Below, one piece after another: positions 33,787 through 47,700 of a stretch of DNA of 64,000 bases. The position numbers and the translations under genes were made by a program. The notes under the pieces are model-generated. The model was not told the origin of the DNA and did not search any database. It saw only the letters and a program-made list of their open reading frames with translations. The DNA lies in NCBI GenBank assembly GCA_030737875.1, contig CM060910.1:620695303-620759302 (forward strand). The letters run 5' to 3'. Each line of letters opens with the position of its first letter. The first letter of the stretch is position 1. This DNA is from Allium sativum. Its lineage: Eukaryota > Streptophyta > Magnoliopsida > Asparagales > Amaryllidaceae.

Positions 33787-33832
33787 TAATGAATGTAAAC
33801 ATGTGTTTGAGACATGTTATGTTTGATGGATG
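33787..33832 (+). other. 46-bp sliver of family A int1 between D and C
   Basis: It matches 58198-58242. It begins with the TAATG duplication of D and ends with GGATG (33828-33832), the target duplication of C. Confidence 0.9.
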
Positions 33833-36800
33833 TGTAACGTCTCGCATTTTTGTCGGTTGGTATTTGAATATTTAAATCAGTTTAAATATTGAATTTGTAA
33901 TATAAGTGGATTTATATATTAATTAAAAAGAAGTTGAACGTATATAAATATATATTAATTATAATCGAGCTCAGAACGACCCTGCAGTTCGTAATTTAAC
34001 GTTCTGAACTTCAACTGAGTATATCGGACTCGTTTTGAATCGGATTTCTTCGAAACGAGAAACGTTGGAATCTGTTGAACTGTATATTTCCAACGGAAGT
34101 GGAAAATGGATATTTCGTCGTACCGACTGCAGGATATGTCCAAATCAAATATTCAGAAAGTCGCTGTAAAATCGTATATCGACCGTAACGGTTATTTGAA
34201 TATAACTTGACATCGGTGGCAAATCGGGATAAGGTTCTTTTGAGGCGCAACGATAATTTAATTTTTAGAATTTTACTGTAATTTTTAATTAATTAAATAA
34301 GCAACTTTTTATTTGGAGTATTTCGCACCCTGTATCGATATTTCGGGATTTCAAAATATAAGTCAATCTACCGGTATTATTATATTTTTAGGATCATGAC
34401 ACCTCGTTGAGCATGACTGTACTCTTACTTCTGTCCGTGCGTGAACAGAATTTATAATTAAAACAAATAAGCCAAGTTGCTCTTGGCAAAGAGTTTGACT
34501 AACAATTGCCTTACGTTTAAAATAATTCAATCTTCATTTTCAAATGGAATGAACCCTCACCTAGGTAGCATTTCACTTCACGTGTAGCAATATATGCAAT
34601 GTATGGTCTAAAGTGAGCCAATATGATGAATACTGCCAGACTTAGTTTCCACGGCATGATCTACCTACCTACACGATGACAACCAAAATTGCAAACCCAC
34701 CTACAGTTAAAGACACAAAAAGAAATATCTCCATTTGCTTTGCCATGAAGCATCGTACCCATCTTATCACGTAAACTATAGATGAATTAGACTGCCTACC
34801 CTATGTAGACAACACATTAAATGCACCATAACCTATCATAATACACCCTATACGTTGGAAAAGAAAACCAACCATAATCCTACCCCATACAGCTATATGT
34901 TGGAAATATAAACTACACGTCCTTATTAAAAACTTCACTATAAACTTCACTGAAATGACAATACTGCAGCCATACCTCTCAAGTTAAATGTACAGACCTA
35001 CTCATGTTCAAAGAATTGATGGAAGTGAAGTGCACCCTACTCCTGAGCTCGCGCAAGATTTCTGGGAAATTCACCATGCTTTATTCTGTATGTTTTTCTT
35101 CCTTTGCCTATAAAAGTAAAACCAGCCTTCTTCACGCAAGTTCTCTTCTACGGTATCTCTGTTCTCCTCAAAATCTCGAAACCAAATACAAACAGGAACT
35201 TCTCCCTACTTTCTTCACACAGCAGTAAATGATAAAAGGACAACTCGGCCATTAACGTGGTGAGCTCAGCGTCTAACTGGACAAGGGAGGAGCACATCTC
35301 GGCAGCAGTAGTGGAAAAGTCTGCGGATGTGACAATGAGGTAGTTCTAGGTACTGTCAGGTGCGTCGAAGTGGTTTGGCTTCGATCTGGTGGTTGGTTGA
35401 AGGGGGATCCGATAGCCACAGGCAAGCGCAAGGCGGTGGGAAGAGAAAGGAGTGGGAAGTTATTTTGTGGAGCATGCTGAGTACGTGCGGGGCAAATATA
35501 CATGAAGAAGGGACGTGTTCGAAAGCATGCTGGGTGCGGAAACATGTTTGTGTAGAGTATTGAATGGTTCACGTGTGTTGTGAATGGAGGAGTGGGTTGA
35601 AAGTCCAAATAAAATAGGAGGCCTGAGAAACGCGAGTAGTAGGAGGGGTTCACCGATATTTGTATCATGGAGCATGCAGCATTGGATCAGGAAGACGGCA
35701 AACATACACGTGAAGGAACCAAAGTGGACAACTCAGAGGGTGTGAAGAGCCGCATGTAGATGAGAGGATGAGTTGGCGTTGTTGCCTGTACATGCGTGGA
35801 AAACAAATGGTGTAGGAATGGGAGCGTGTAGGTTCATATGGAAGGATGGACGCGGAAATGAATGTACAGAAGTGTATATTCTGGGACATCGGAGTAAAAG
35901 AGAAGGTGGAGTGTGGGAGAAGCATGGCACGTGGATGGTTAATACTGGGAGCATGTATTTGTTGGAGCAGACTGTTCTGCGCATGCTATGAATATGATAC
36001 CAGGGGATTTATATAAAGAATATAGGGAAGATGAACTGATGTTGAGTCTTTGAATACATGGAGGAGGGGGTGCAGGCGTACTGAGCAGTGGAGTTTGATG
36101 GAAGTATGGTTTCATGGAGGATCGAATGCTGAAAAGAATCACGAAGTCGGATGGTGAAGTCATGGAAGGGTTGTGTAGTACAAGTGTATACGTTGGAAGG
36201 GAGCAAATGTTTGGTGGGCTGTCAACACTGGTGATGGCGTAAATTATGTGTTTAAGTAAGGAGGAGTGTCTAGCTAGGAAGTCAGGGCATGAAAAAGCGG
36301 GTGCGTCTTTCTGTTGGAAACAAGGAAATAATGGAGATATAAACGAAAGGACACATAATCGGGTTTAAAGAAAAGCCGGGAACAGAGGAGAACGATTACT
36401 CAATGATGACAGTGAACAGTTCTGTAACAGAAGGGAGTCGTTCGTAACGTTGGAGCCATATGCAAGAACGCTACACGATGACGATGAAGCTGTTCTGGAG
36501 CAGATTGGCGCTCGTTGAATTTATAGCAAAATAAAACGCTGGATTCAGATCAATCGACCGACGCAAATCGTTATTTAACGGTTAACGCGCCAATGTGAGT
36601 AAAATCACTAACTCTGATCTATTTTAAAATATTGCAATTATATTTTAATGTTATTTGAATGCTGTGTGATGGTTGATTAGGTTGATTACAATTAATTTGG
36701 TTGAATATTATATACCGTTATATATATGTACACATCATCAGTTGGACACTGATTCCACCGATTAGAATACCCCCTAGTATAGAGTTAGTGTAAATTGTGT

Positions 36801-39800
36801 TAACTGACATCTGTGGATGCGGAAACCGGTTGGAGGAATCCGACCGGATTCCTTGATAATTATATGTACTGTTTGTTTTGTATGAACTCGAATTATATTT
36901 AAACCCCATGTGAATATTGATGTTGAACGAAAATTCAACATTTGTTTCGATAAATCAATAAACGTTATCAATTTAGAAAGTGATAACAGTCGACCGTAAA
37001 ACCATCGTTTTGTTAAGAAATTGATTTGCCGTCAGGCAAATCAACGAAGATAATTATAAAAATTATATTTTTATAATTAAAGCGAAGTTTAAATCTATAA
37101 TAGAAGTTCTATTATAAACCAGTATTTTAGAGTTCGTTTTTATAAAATAAAATAAAAACGATTTGTTGACATTTAAATCAGTCTATTAAGCAGAAATCAT
37201 CCTATGATTAATATTTGGATAATTATATTTAAGATAAGTATATTTAGAAATATTATTAGATTTATTATATTAATCTAATGTTGAGAAGTAAATAAAATCA
37301 GTTAACGAATTTACTGATGGAATGGAGTTGATCAAATCAACTATTATTTGGGAAAAATGATTATTAGATTAATTGGTCTTAAATTAATCTAATCAAACAG
37401 TTTAGAAATAAATTAATCAAAGTTCATGTGATTTGATTACCTTTTAGTTAAGAAGTTATAAGTAGAACCGTGGAATGGAAAAGCGAAGAGTAATTGTTTA
37501 AAAATATAAATAATCATAAACACCAGAGATTTCAAAGTAAGGATATGGTGTTATAAAACCATAGTTAAAAATAAACATGAAAATACGATCTGATAGGTGT
37601 TATAAGTAATAAGGGATTAGAGTACAGGCTTGTATCGGTTCAAAGGTAAGAACGTTGTCGATCAAGGTCTGAGAGGTAAATAGAATACCCCAACTTGAAC
37701 GACTTCACTATTATCGAGGAACGATAACAGTTTGTAACGGAAAGAGATGTCAAGATGTGTATAAAAGGAATACGGCAGCGTATTGCCAGTCTTAAAATTA
37801 TAGCGATAAAATAACGCTGTTGATAAGGTAAGGGTGACTGTAATGTTGAGATTAGTTATAAGGAGAATATTACAGCGTATGACAAGTTTAGAACTATAGC
37901 AACAAATTAACTGCTTTTGATTTGACTTAAGCATGACTTTTATATATAACAGCACTTCCTAGGAAATGTAACAATTTGGTTTGAAATCCACTTATTCTAG
38001 AGTAATAAGTAACGACATTTGTTCAAAGAAATATAAGAAAGAGTTTAGAAAAAGAATTGGGGAATCGTATTAGAAACTGATGACAGCATTTCGATGTTCG
38101 AAATGTGATTAGAATTAAACCATTAGGATTTGTAACTAGAATTCGACGATGTCGAATGTATTAAAAGTAAACTATTTTTAGGGATTATAATCTGATATAA
38201 TAATTAACATTTAGTTGTAAACAAATAAATGTTAAAGAGGATAGGAGTCAGTACTTAGTTTAAACTTGATATCGATTTGATAAGAAGTTGACTTAGAAAC
38301 AGAGTTTACAAAGTGGAATAGGAATATATAAAGTATGAAAGAGATTTCGATAAACGGGATCATGGTATTGATTTATTTGATAAAGATGTTCGGATTTCTA
38401 TAATAGAAATGATATTCACATTTCAAAGTGAATAATGTTTTAAAAGTGAACGTTGGGCCGATTAAAAGGTTAAAAGGAAATTGGGAATATTTTCCAATAT
38501 AAATAGGGTGATTATCCAAGTATAGAAATAAAGAATGGGAAATTAATGGAAATAGTCGAACGTTAATAACGTAGGTTTCTGAAACATGAAAGAATAAGAG
38601 TTTAAAATAACTGGAAATGTTTTCCAAGAAGTATGAAAAGCCTTAAACGGGATTTGAGAAATATCTGGTAAGATATGGGAATTCGAATAATAAAACGAAT
38701 GTTAAATAAAAGTGCCCGTGGTTGTATGATGTTAGTTGTACATTGAATGAATGTTGTTTTTACTTCGATAGAAATAACCGACTATCGAAGTGTTTTGACC
38801 ATCGTTGTCAATATGGAGAGACCGGTTGGATACGTTATCCGAAAACCACTCTGTATAGGCATAAGCGCTGCGAATTTGATATGCTGAAGATAATTGAAGA
38901 CGGAGTTAAATGCAAGGGTCGTCCAGTTCTAGAATGATGTTTATTTGTTTGTCCAGTCCCAGGGCAACTTGTATGGACGAGTGTCTGACAGAGTATTTCC
39001 AACGGCCACGCCGTTGATTTTATGAATATACCAAGTTGGTGGGGAGAAGGTGACTTCTCTTTATTCTACACCCAGTGTGCATTTGTGTAATCAATGTGTG
39101 ATTACGGATTTGACGATGTGACATTCAAAGTGAATGGTGATCAGATGTTCTGAAGATAGACGTAGCCTCTAGCCTCACAACCAGGAAGTGACAGAAGTTG
39201 GGCTAGGCAGCATGGCTAGTTGGGTCATCCCCAAGCAGGGTGTATTGTCACCGATCTAGAGAAAATTCATATTTATACTTCTTTTCGATTCTGTATCTTC
39301 GGATTGACGGTTGGATGGCCTACAACCGTGGTGGCAATATATTCGCGACACTCAAGCTAAATGAGTGAGCGGTCATGTGTGGCCGGGTTGCAAGACGTTC
39401 TTGTTGAACCCTGAGTGTATCCCCTCTAGAGTACACTATTCAGAAGGTGCTCCCATACCTTGTCTGTTGAAATCCAATCTCAAATAAGTGCCCTGCGGTT
39501 TATGATTTCATACTATATATATGTGGAGCATGAGATGCAAGCGTTCTGCTACTTGATGATTTAATTGAGTAGACATTATTATAATATCACTGAAGTTTGA
39601 TATAAAAATATGTTGGGTTATAGTAAGGTAAAAACCGTCCATGTTTATGTGTGGGCTGGTCTTACTATTATCTTCTTGTTTTGAAAAGGATTTTCAAAGT
39701 AAAACAGTATGGTTGGAATTTACTCACACCAGTCCCATGACTGACCCAGAGTTTATTTTGTTTGTTTTCCTTAAACTCTTGGGTGCCCAAATTTGTACGG

Positions 39801-40165
39801 GCAGTCAAGTGTTTCAGGCTTTTACAGATTCACTTGGAGGAGCTCAAAGAAGGAATCTCCACCAGTAGTTATGTAGAGATATTTCCGCTGTGATGTGATG
39901 TATTGTACTCTGATAATGGTATGTATATACAATACAGTTTTGTATTCAAAGTTATGTTATATAATACATCTTATTTTGTTCCGCTGCGAGTTTCGTGTTA
40001 CTCTGATTCTGTTCAGTTGTGATCTTCTTCTTCTATTCTATTAGTTCTATCTTTTCTTTCTCACCCTCTAAATTCTTCTATTAATGTCCTGGTGTTTTCG
40101 ATGCTTGAATAGTCAACAGTGTGTTTTTATGTTGATTTTCTGGGTCGAAAATCCCCGCCGTTACA
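33833..40165 (+). mobile_element. element C 5' LTR (6.3 kb)
   Basis: TATA box CTATAAAAG at 35108-35116 (3' LTR copy at 43055-43063) is followed by a TTCTTC-rich leader start, so U3 is about 1.3 kb and R-U5 about 5 kb. 35250-36520 is G-rich and C-poor on the plus strand, unlike the AT-rich remainder. Minus-strand open frames there (35273-35668 and neighbours) recur in the 3' LTR simply because the LTRs are duplicates. The 71-residue plus-strand frame at 38722-38937 has no signature. Confidence 0.9.
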
Positions 40166-40167
40166 GA

Positions 40168-40179
40168 TGGTATCAGAGC
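40168..40179 (+). promoter_or_regulatory. primer-binding site, element C
   Basis: TGGTATCAGAGC, two bases after the 5' LTR end. Confidence 0.95.
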
Positions 40180-41779
40180 ATAAGGTTAAGTGATTACCTT
40201 GGCTCTGTGGCGTAACTCAATATAGATGGAGTTAGTAATACTCTAGATTGAGTTGAGTGTATATATATGAGCGCGTATTTGTGATTAATATAAAAACTGT
40301 TTTATATTGTGTTGACTGATCAGTCGAGTGGTTTATGAATTCTGGTCGAAACAGTAATGCAAACTGGATCGATAGGTGTTTCTAAACTCTTGAACAGAGT
40401 AATTCGACATGATATTGTTTTGAAAGCGGGGTAAATAAAATAATTTTACCCAAAGTATATTTTGATATAAAAAGAAGTGTATATCTTGATATTAATATAA
40501 TATATTGGATATGTGATCATTATTATGATCGAACAGGATTATAATTAAGTTGGTTATATAAACTACCAATCGAAATATTATATAAGTATGATATGCAAAA
40601 TCAGATGAGCTGAATCTGAATTAAAGACCAGAATTGAAATAAAACTCTAGAAACTTGGAAAAGAATTGAAATTGAATTTGGATAAAATATAAGGGAATTT
40701 TAAAATCCTGGGAGATTTGAAAATTTGTTTTCCAAGTGCTGTGAATGATATTTTGAAGTAATATTCAAAATGAAAATGTTTGAAAAATGAGTTTTGAAAA
40801 ATGATAATAGTATTGAACTCACTTCGATTACTGGAAAATAAATTCCGATGATGAAGCGCGCCATTATCGGTGTTCATTTTCGAGTTGCTGAGTGACAGAT
40901 TACTACCAAAGACTTTGTTTTGTATTGTTTGAGAAACATGTTGTCAGAAATTCAAATGTTTTGAATTATATATGATTTCAAACTGATTTGAAATAAATCC
41001 CAGGAATTTAAATTTTGAAATAAAAATTTAACTTATAGAGTTAAAATGGTAAAAGTGGAATTTAAACAAAGATAACAAAACTGGACTGAATTTGGAAAGA
41101 TCCAGAATGAAAATTATAAAAGAAAATTATTGGAGATTCGAGTTATTAAAAATGAATTGATTCTTGGAGAATAAGAATCGAATTTTGAATTAGAGATGGA
41201 GATAACTGATTTGAGAAATAAATCAGTAAATGGAATGTCGTAATAAAACTTAACAAGGTTAAGAACTGAGAGTGGAATCGGAGTTGAAATAGAAATTTGG
41301 CTTAGTAAAAGCGAAAGACTGGTTTGAGAACGGATTGATGGGAGATCAACCAAGGATGCTTGGATATACTGGTTTGATAGCAGATGGCAGAGATAGAGTT
41401 GAATGCCAAAAAGAGAAGGTACACATTTATATACGAGTATGAGATTTTTATTAGTCAGTTTGGGCAAGCCGTTTGGCTGTTTGATTTTCTTTTGGATTGG
41501 AGAAGGCCCGGAGTGGCAAGTTGTTGTAGTACCGAGTGAGCCGTGCAGAGGAGATGCTGGCGAGATTCTCTGAAAATTTAAGCTGTTAGGAAATTTTCAG
41601 AAATTTTGAAAATATTCGAAATAATAAGGAATTAATATTTTAATTGGAAATAATCAGTTCAGTGGAAACTGGAATTATGAAGTAAACCAAAAAGATTTTT
41701 AACCATGTTATAACAGAGATTGTAGCATTTTCCTTATCTTAGCAATTTCGAGGACGAAATTATTTTAAGGGGGAAGGTC
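40180..41779 (+). other. element C internal region, no intact coding sequence
   Basis: An ATG near 40336 opens MNSGRNSNANWIDRCF, which could be a gag start by position, but it stops within about 20 residues. No knuckle, protease, RT or integrase motif was seen. The minus-strand frame at 41114-41467 has no signature. The region ends with the dyad ATTTCGAGGACGAAAT and polypurine tract AAGGGGGAAGG (about 41767-41777), a plant gypsy signature. Confidence 0.7.
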
Positions 41780-44700
41780 TGTAATGTCTCGCATTTTTGT
41801 CGGTTGGTATTTGAATATTTAAATCAGTTTAAATATTGAATTTGTAATATAAGTGGATTTATATATTAATTAAAAAGAAGTTGAACGTATATAAATATAT
41901 ATTAATTATAATCGAGCTCAGAACGACCCTGCAGTTCGTAATTTAACGTTCTGAACTTCAACTGAGTATACCGGACTCGTTTTGAATCGGATTTCTTCGA
42001 AACGAGAAACGTTGGAATCTATTGAACTGTATATTTCCAACGGAAGTGGAAAATGGATATTTCGTCGTACAGACTGCAGGATATGTCCAAATCAAATATT
42101 CAGAAAGTCGCTGTAAAATTGTATATCGACCGTAACGGTTATTTGAATATAACTTGACATCGGTGGCAAATCGGGATAAGGTTCTTTTGAGGCGCAGCGA
42201 TAATTTAATTTTTAGAATTTTACTGTAATTTTTAATTAATTAAATAAGCAACTTTTTATTTGGAGTATTTCGCACCCTGTATCGATATTTCGGGATTTCA
42301 AAATATAAGTCAATCTACCGGTATTATTATATTTTTAGGATAATGACACCTCGTTGAGCATGACTGTACTCTTACTTCTGTCCGTGCGTGAACAGAATTT
42401 ATAATTAAAACAAATAAGCCGAGTTGCTCTTGGCAAAGAGTTTGACTAACAATTGCCTTACGTTTAAAATAATTCAATCTTCATTTTCAAATGGAATGAA
42501 CCCTCACCTAGGTAGCATTTCACTTCACGTGTAGCAATATATGCAATGTATGGTCTAAAGTGAGCCAATATGATGAATACTGCCAGACTTAGTTTCCACG
42601 GCATGATCTACCTACCTACACGATGACAACCAAAATTGCAAACCCACCTACAGTTAAAGACACAAAAAGAAATATCTCCATTTGCTTTGCAATGAAGCAT
42701 CGTACCCATCTTATCACGTAATCTATAGATGAATTAGACTGCATACCCTATGTAGACAACACATTAAATGCACCATAACCTATCCTAATACACCCTATAC
42801 GTTGGAAAAGAAAACCAACCATAATCCTACCCCATACAGCTATATGTTGGAAATATAAACTACACGTCCTTATTAAAAACTTCACTATAAACTTCACTGA
42901 AATGACAATACTGCAGCCATACCTCTCAAGTTAAACGTACAGACCTACTCACGTTCAAAGAATTGATGGAAGTGAAGTGCACCCTACTCCTGAGCTCGCG
43001 CAAGATTTCTGGGAAATTCACCATGCTTTATTCTGTATGTTTTTCTTCCTTTGCCTATAAAAGTAAAACCAGCCTTCTTCACGCAAGTTCTCTTCTACGG
43101 TATCTCTGTTCTCCTCAAAATCTCGAAACCAAATACAAACAGGAAATTCTCCCTACTTTCTTCACACAGCAGTAAATGATAAAAGGACAACTCGGCCATT
43201 AACGTGGTGAGCTCGGCGTCTAACTGGACAAGGGAGGAGCACATCTCGGCAGCAGTAGTGGAAGAGTCTGCGGATGTGACAATGAGGTAGTTCTAGGTAC
43301 TGTCAGGTGCGTCGAAGTGGTTTGGCTTCGATCTGGTGGTTGGTTGAAGGGGGATCCGATAGCCACAGGCAAGCGCAAGGCGGTGGGAAGAGAAAGGAGT
43401 GGGAAGTTATTTTGTGGAGCATGCTGAGTACGTGCGGGGCAAATATACATGAAGAAGGGACGTGTTCGAAAGCATGCTGGGTGCGGAAACATGTTTGTGT
43501 AGAGTATTGAATGGTTCACGTGTGTTGTGAATGGAGGAGTGGGTTGAAAGTCCAAATAAAATAGGAGGCCTGAGAAACGCGAGTAGTAGGAGGGGTTCAC
43601 CGATATTTGTATCATGGAGCATGCAGCATTGGATCAGGAAGACGGCAAACATACACGTGAAGGAACCAAAGTGGACAACTCGGAGGGTGTGAAGAGCCGC
43701 ATGTAGATGAGAGGATGAGTTGGCGTTGTTGCCTGTACATGCGTGGAAAACAAATGGTGTAGGAATGGGAGCGTGTAGGTTCATATGGAAGGATGGACGC
43801 GGAAATGAATGTACAGAAGTGTATATTCTGGGACATCGGAGTAAAAGAGAAGGTGGAGTGTGGGAGAAGCATGGCACGTGGATGGTTAATACTGGGAGCA
43901 TGTATTTGTTGGAGCAGACTGTTCTGCGCATGCTATGAATATGATACCAGGGGATTTATATAAAGAATATAGGGAAGATGAACTGATGTTGAGTCTTTGA
44001 ATACATGGAGGAGGGGGTGCAGGCGTACTGAGCAGTGGAGTTTGATGGAAGTATGGTTTCATGGAGGATCGAATGCTGAAAAGAATCACGAAGTCGGATG
44101 GTGAAGTCATGGAAGGGTTGTGTAGTACAAGTGTATACGTTGGAAGGGAGCAAATGTTTGGTGGGCTGTCAACACTGGTGATGGCGTAAATTATGTGTTT
44201 AAGTAAGGAGGAGTGTCTAGCTAGGAAGTCAGGGCATGAAAAAGCGGGTGCGTCTTTCTGTTGGAAACAAGGAAATAACGGAGATATAAACGAAAGGACA
44301 CATAATCGGGTTTAAAGAAAAGCCGGGAACAGAGGAGAACGATTACTCAATGATGACAGTGAACAGTTCTGTAACAGAAGGGAGTCGTTCGTAACGTTGG
44401 AGCCATATGCAAGAACGCTACACGATGACGATGAAGCTGTTCTGGAGCAGATTGGCGCTCGTTGAATTTATAGCAAAGTAAAACGCTGGATTCAGATCAA
44501 TCGACCGACGCAAATCGTTATTTAACGGTTAACGCGCCAATGTGAGTAAAATCACTAACTCTGATCTATTTTAAAATATTGCAATTATATTTTAATGTTG
44601 TTTGAATGCTGTGTGATGGTTGATTAGGTTGATTACAATTAATTTGGTTGAATATTATGTACCGTTATATATATGTACACATCATCAGTTGGACACTGAT

Positions 44701-47700
44701 TCCACCGATTAGAATACCCCCTAGTATAGAGTTAGTGTAAATTGTGTTAACTGACATCTGTGGATGCGGAAACCGGTTGGAGGAATCCGACTGGATTCCT
44801 TGATAATTATATGTACTGTTTGTTTTGTATGAACTCGAATTATATTTAAACCCCATGTGAATATTGATGTTGAACGGAAATTCAACATTTGTTTCGATAA
44901 ATCAATAAACGTTATCAATTTAGAAAGTGATAACAGTCGACCGTAAAACCATCGTTTTGTTAAGAAATTGATTTGCCGTCAGGCAAATCAACGAAGATAA
45001 TTATAAAAAATTATATTTTTATAATTAAAGCGAAGTTTAAATCTATAATAGAAGTTCTATTATAAACCAGTATTTTGGAGTTCGTTTTTATAAAATAAAA
45101 TAAAAACGATTTGTTGACATTTAAATCAGTCTATTAAGCAGAAATCATCCTATGATTAATATTTGGATAATTATATTTAAGATAAGTATATTTAGAAATA
45201 TTATTAGATTTATTATATTAATCTAATGTTGAGAAGTAAATAAAATCAGTTAACGAATTTACTGATGGAATGGAGTTGATCAAATCAACTATTATTTGGG
45301 AAAAATGATTATTAGATTAATTGGTCTTAAATTAATCTAATCAAACAGATTAGAAATAAATTAATCAAAGTTCATGAGATTTGATTACCTTTTAGTTAAG
45401 AAGTTATAAGTAGAACCGTGGAATGGAAAAGCGAAGAGTAATTGTTTAAAAATATAAATAATCATAAACACCAGAGATTTCAAAGTAAGGATATGGTGTT
45501 ATAAAACCATAGTTAAAAATAAACATGAAAATACGATCTGATAGGTGTTATAAGTAATAAGGGATTAGAGTACAGGCTTGTATCGGTTCAAAGGTAAGAA
45601 CGTTGTCGATCAAGGTCTGAGAGGTAAATAGAATACCCCAACTTGAACGACTTCACTATTATCGAGGAACGATAACAGTTTGTAACGGAAAGAGATGTCA
45701 AGATGTGTATAAAAGGAATACGGCAGCGTATTGCCAGTCTTAGAATTATAGCGATAAAATAACGCTGTTGATAAGGTAAGGGTGACTGTAATGTTGAGAT
45801 TAGTTATAAGGAGAATATTACAGCGTATGACAAGTTTAGAACTATAGCAACAAATTAACTGCTGTTGATTTGACTTAAGCATGACTTTTATATATAACAT
45901 CACTTCCTAGGAAATGTAACAATTTGGTTTGAAATCCACTTATTCTAGAGTAATAAGTAACGACATTTGTTCAAAGAAATATAAGAAAGAGTATAGAAAA
46001 AGAATTGGGGAATCGTATTAGAAACTGATGACAGCATTTCGATGTTCGAAATGCGATTAGAATTAAACCATTAGGATTTGTAACTAGAATTCGACGATGT
46101 CGAATGTATTAAAAGTAAACTATTTTTAGGGATTATAATCTGATATAATAATTAACATTTAGTTGTAAACAAATAAATGTTAAAGAGGATAGGAGTCAGT
46201 ACTTAGTTTAAACTTGATATCGATTTGATAAGAAGTTGACTTAGAAACAGAGTTTACAAAGTGGAATAGGAATATATAAAGTATGAAAGAGATTTCGATA
46301 AACGGGATCATGGTATTGATATATTTGATAAAGATGTTCAGATTTCTATAATAGAAATGATATTCACATTTCAAAGTGAATAATGTTTTAAAAGTGAACG
46401 TTGGGCCGATTAAAAGGTTAAAAGGAAATTGGGAATATTTTCCAATATAAATAGGGTGATTATCCAAGTATAGAAATAAAGAATGGGAAATTAATGGAAA
46501 TAGTCGAACGTTAATAACGTAGGTTTCTGAAACATGAAAGAATAAGAGTTTAAAATCACTGGAAATGTTTTCCAAGAAGTATGAAAAGCCTTAAACGGGA
46601 TTTGAGAAATATCTGGTAAGATATGGGAATTCGAATAATAAAACGAATGTTAAATAAAAGTGCCCGTGGTTGTATGATGTTAGTTGTACATTGAATGAAT
46701 GTTGTTTTTACTTCGATAGAAATAACCGACTATCGAAGTGTTTTGACCATCGTTGTCAATATGGAGAGACCGGTTGGATACGTTATCCGAAAACCACTCC
46801 GTATAGGCATAAGCGCTGCGAATTTGATATGCTGAAGATAATTGAAGACGGAGTTAAATGCAAGGGTCGTCAAGTTCTAGAATGATGTTTATTTGTTTGT
46901 CCAGTCCCAGTGCAACTTGTATGGACGAGTGTCTGACAGAGTATTTCCAACGGTCACGCCGTTGATTTTATGAATATACCAAGTTGGTGGGGAGAAGGTG
47001 ACTTCTCTTTATTCTACACCCAGTGTGCATTTGTGTAATCAATGTGTGATTACGGATTTGACGATGTGACAATCAAAGTGAATGGCGATCAGATGTTCTG
47101 AAGATAGACGTAGCCTCTAGCCTCACAACCAGGAAGTGACAGAAGTTGGGCTAGGCAGCATGGCTAGTTGGGTCATCCCCAAGCAGGGTGTATTGTCACC
47201 GATCTAGAGAAAATTCATATTTATACTTCTTTTCGATTCTGTATCTTCGGATTGGTGGTTGGATGGCCTACAACCGTGGTGGCAATATATTCGCGACACT
47301 CAAGCTAAATGAGTGAGCGGTCATGTGTGGCCGGGTTGCAAGACGTTCTTGTTGAACCCTGAGTGTATCCCCTCTAGAGTACACTATTCAGAAGGTGCTC
47401 CCATACCTTGTCTGTTGAAATCCAATCTCAAATAAGTGCCCTGCAGTTTATGATTTCATACTATATATATGTGGAGCGTGAGATGCAAGCGTTCTGCTAC
47501 TTGATGATTTAATTGAGTAGACATTATTATAATATCACTGAAGTTTGATATAAAAATATGTTGGGTTATAGTATGGTAAAAACCGTCCATGTTTATGTGT
47601 GGGCTGGTCTTACTATTATCTTCTTGTTTTGAAAAGGATTTTCAAAGTAAAATAGTATGGTTGGAATTTACTCACACCAGTCCCATGACTGACCCAGAGT

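Noticed and set aside
35273..35668. 131-codon minus-strand frame in the C 5' LTR
   Set aside because: It is low-complexity Pro/Ser/Thr from the strand-skewed block, with no signature.
38722..38937. 71-codon frame with a Cys/His-rich start in both C LTRs
   Set aside because: The two copies are near identical only because the LTRs are; there is no recognisable zinc motif and no homologue I know.
43407..43931. 174-codon minus-strand open frame in the C 3' LTR, partly repeated in the 5' LTR
   Set aside because: It lies antisense in a C-poor strand, where stops are depleted by composition. Its presence in both LTRs follows from LTR duplication. No domain, signal or promoter supports it.
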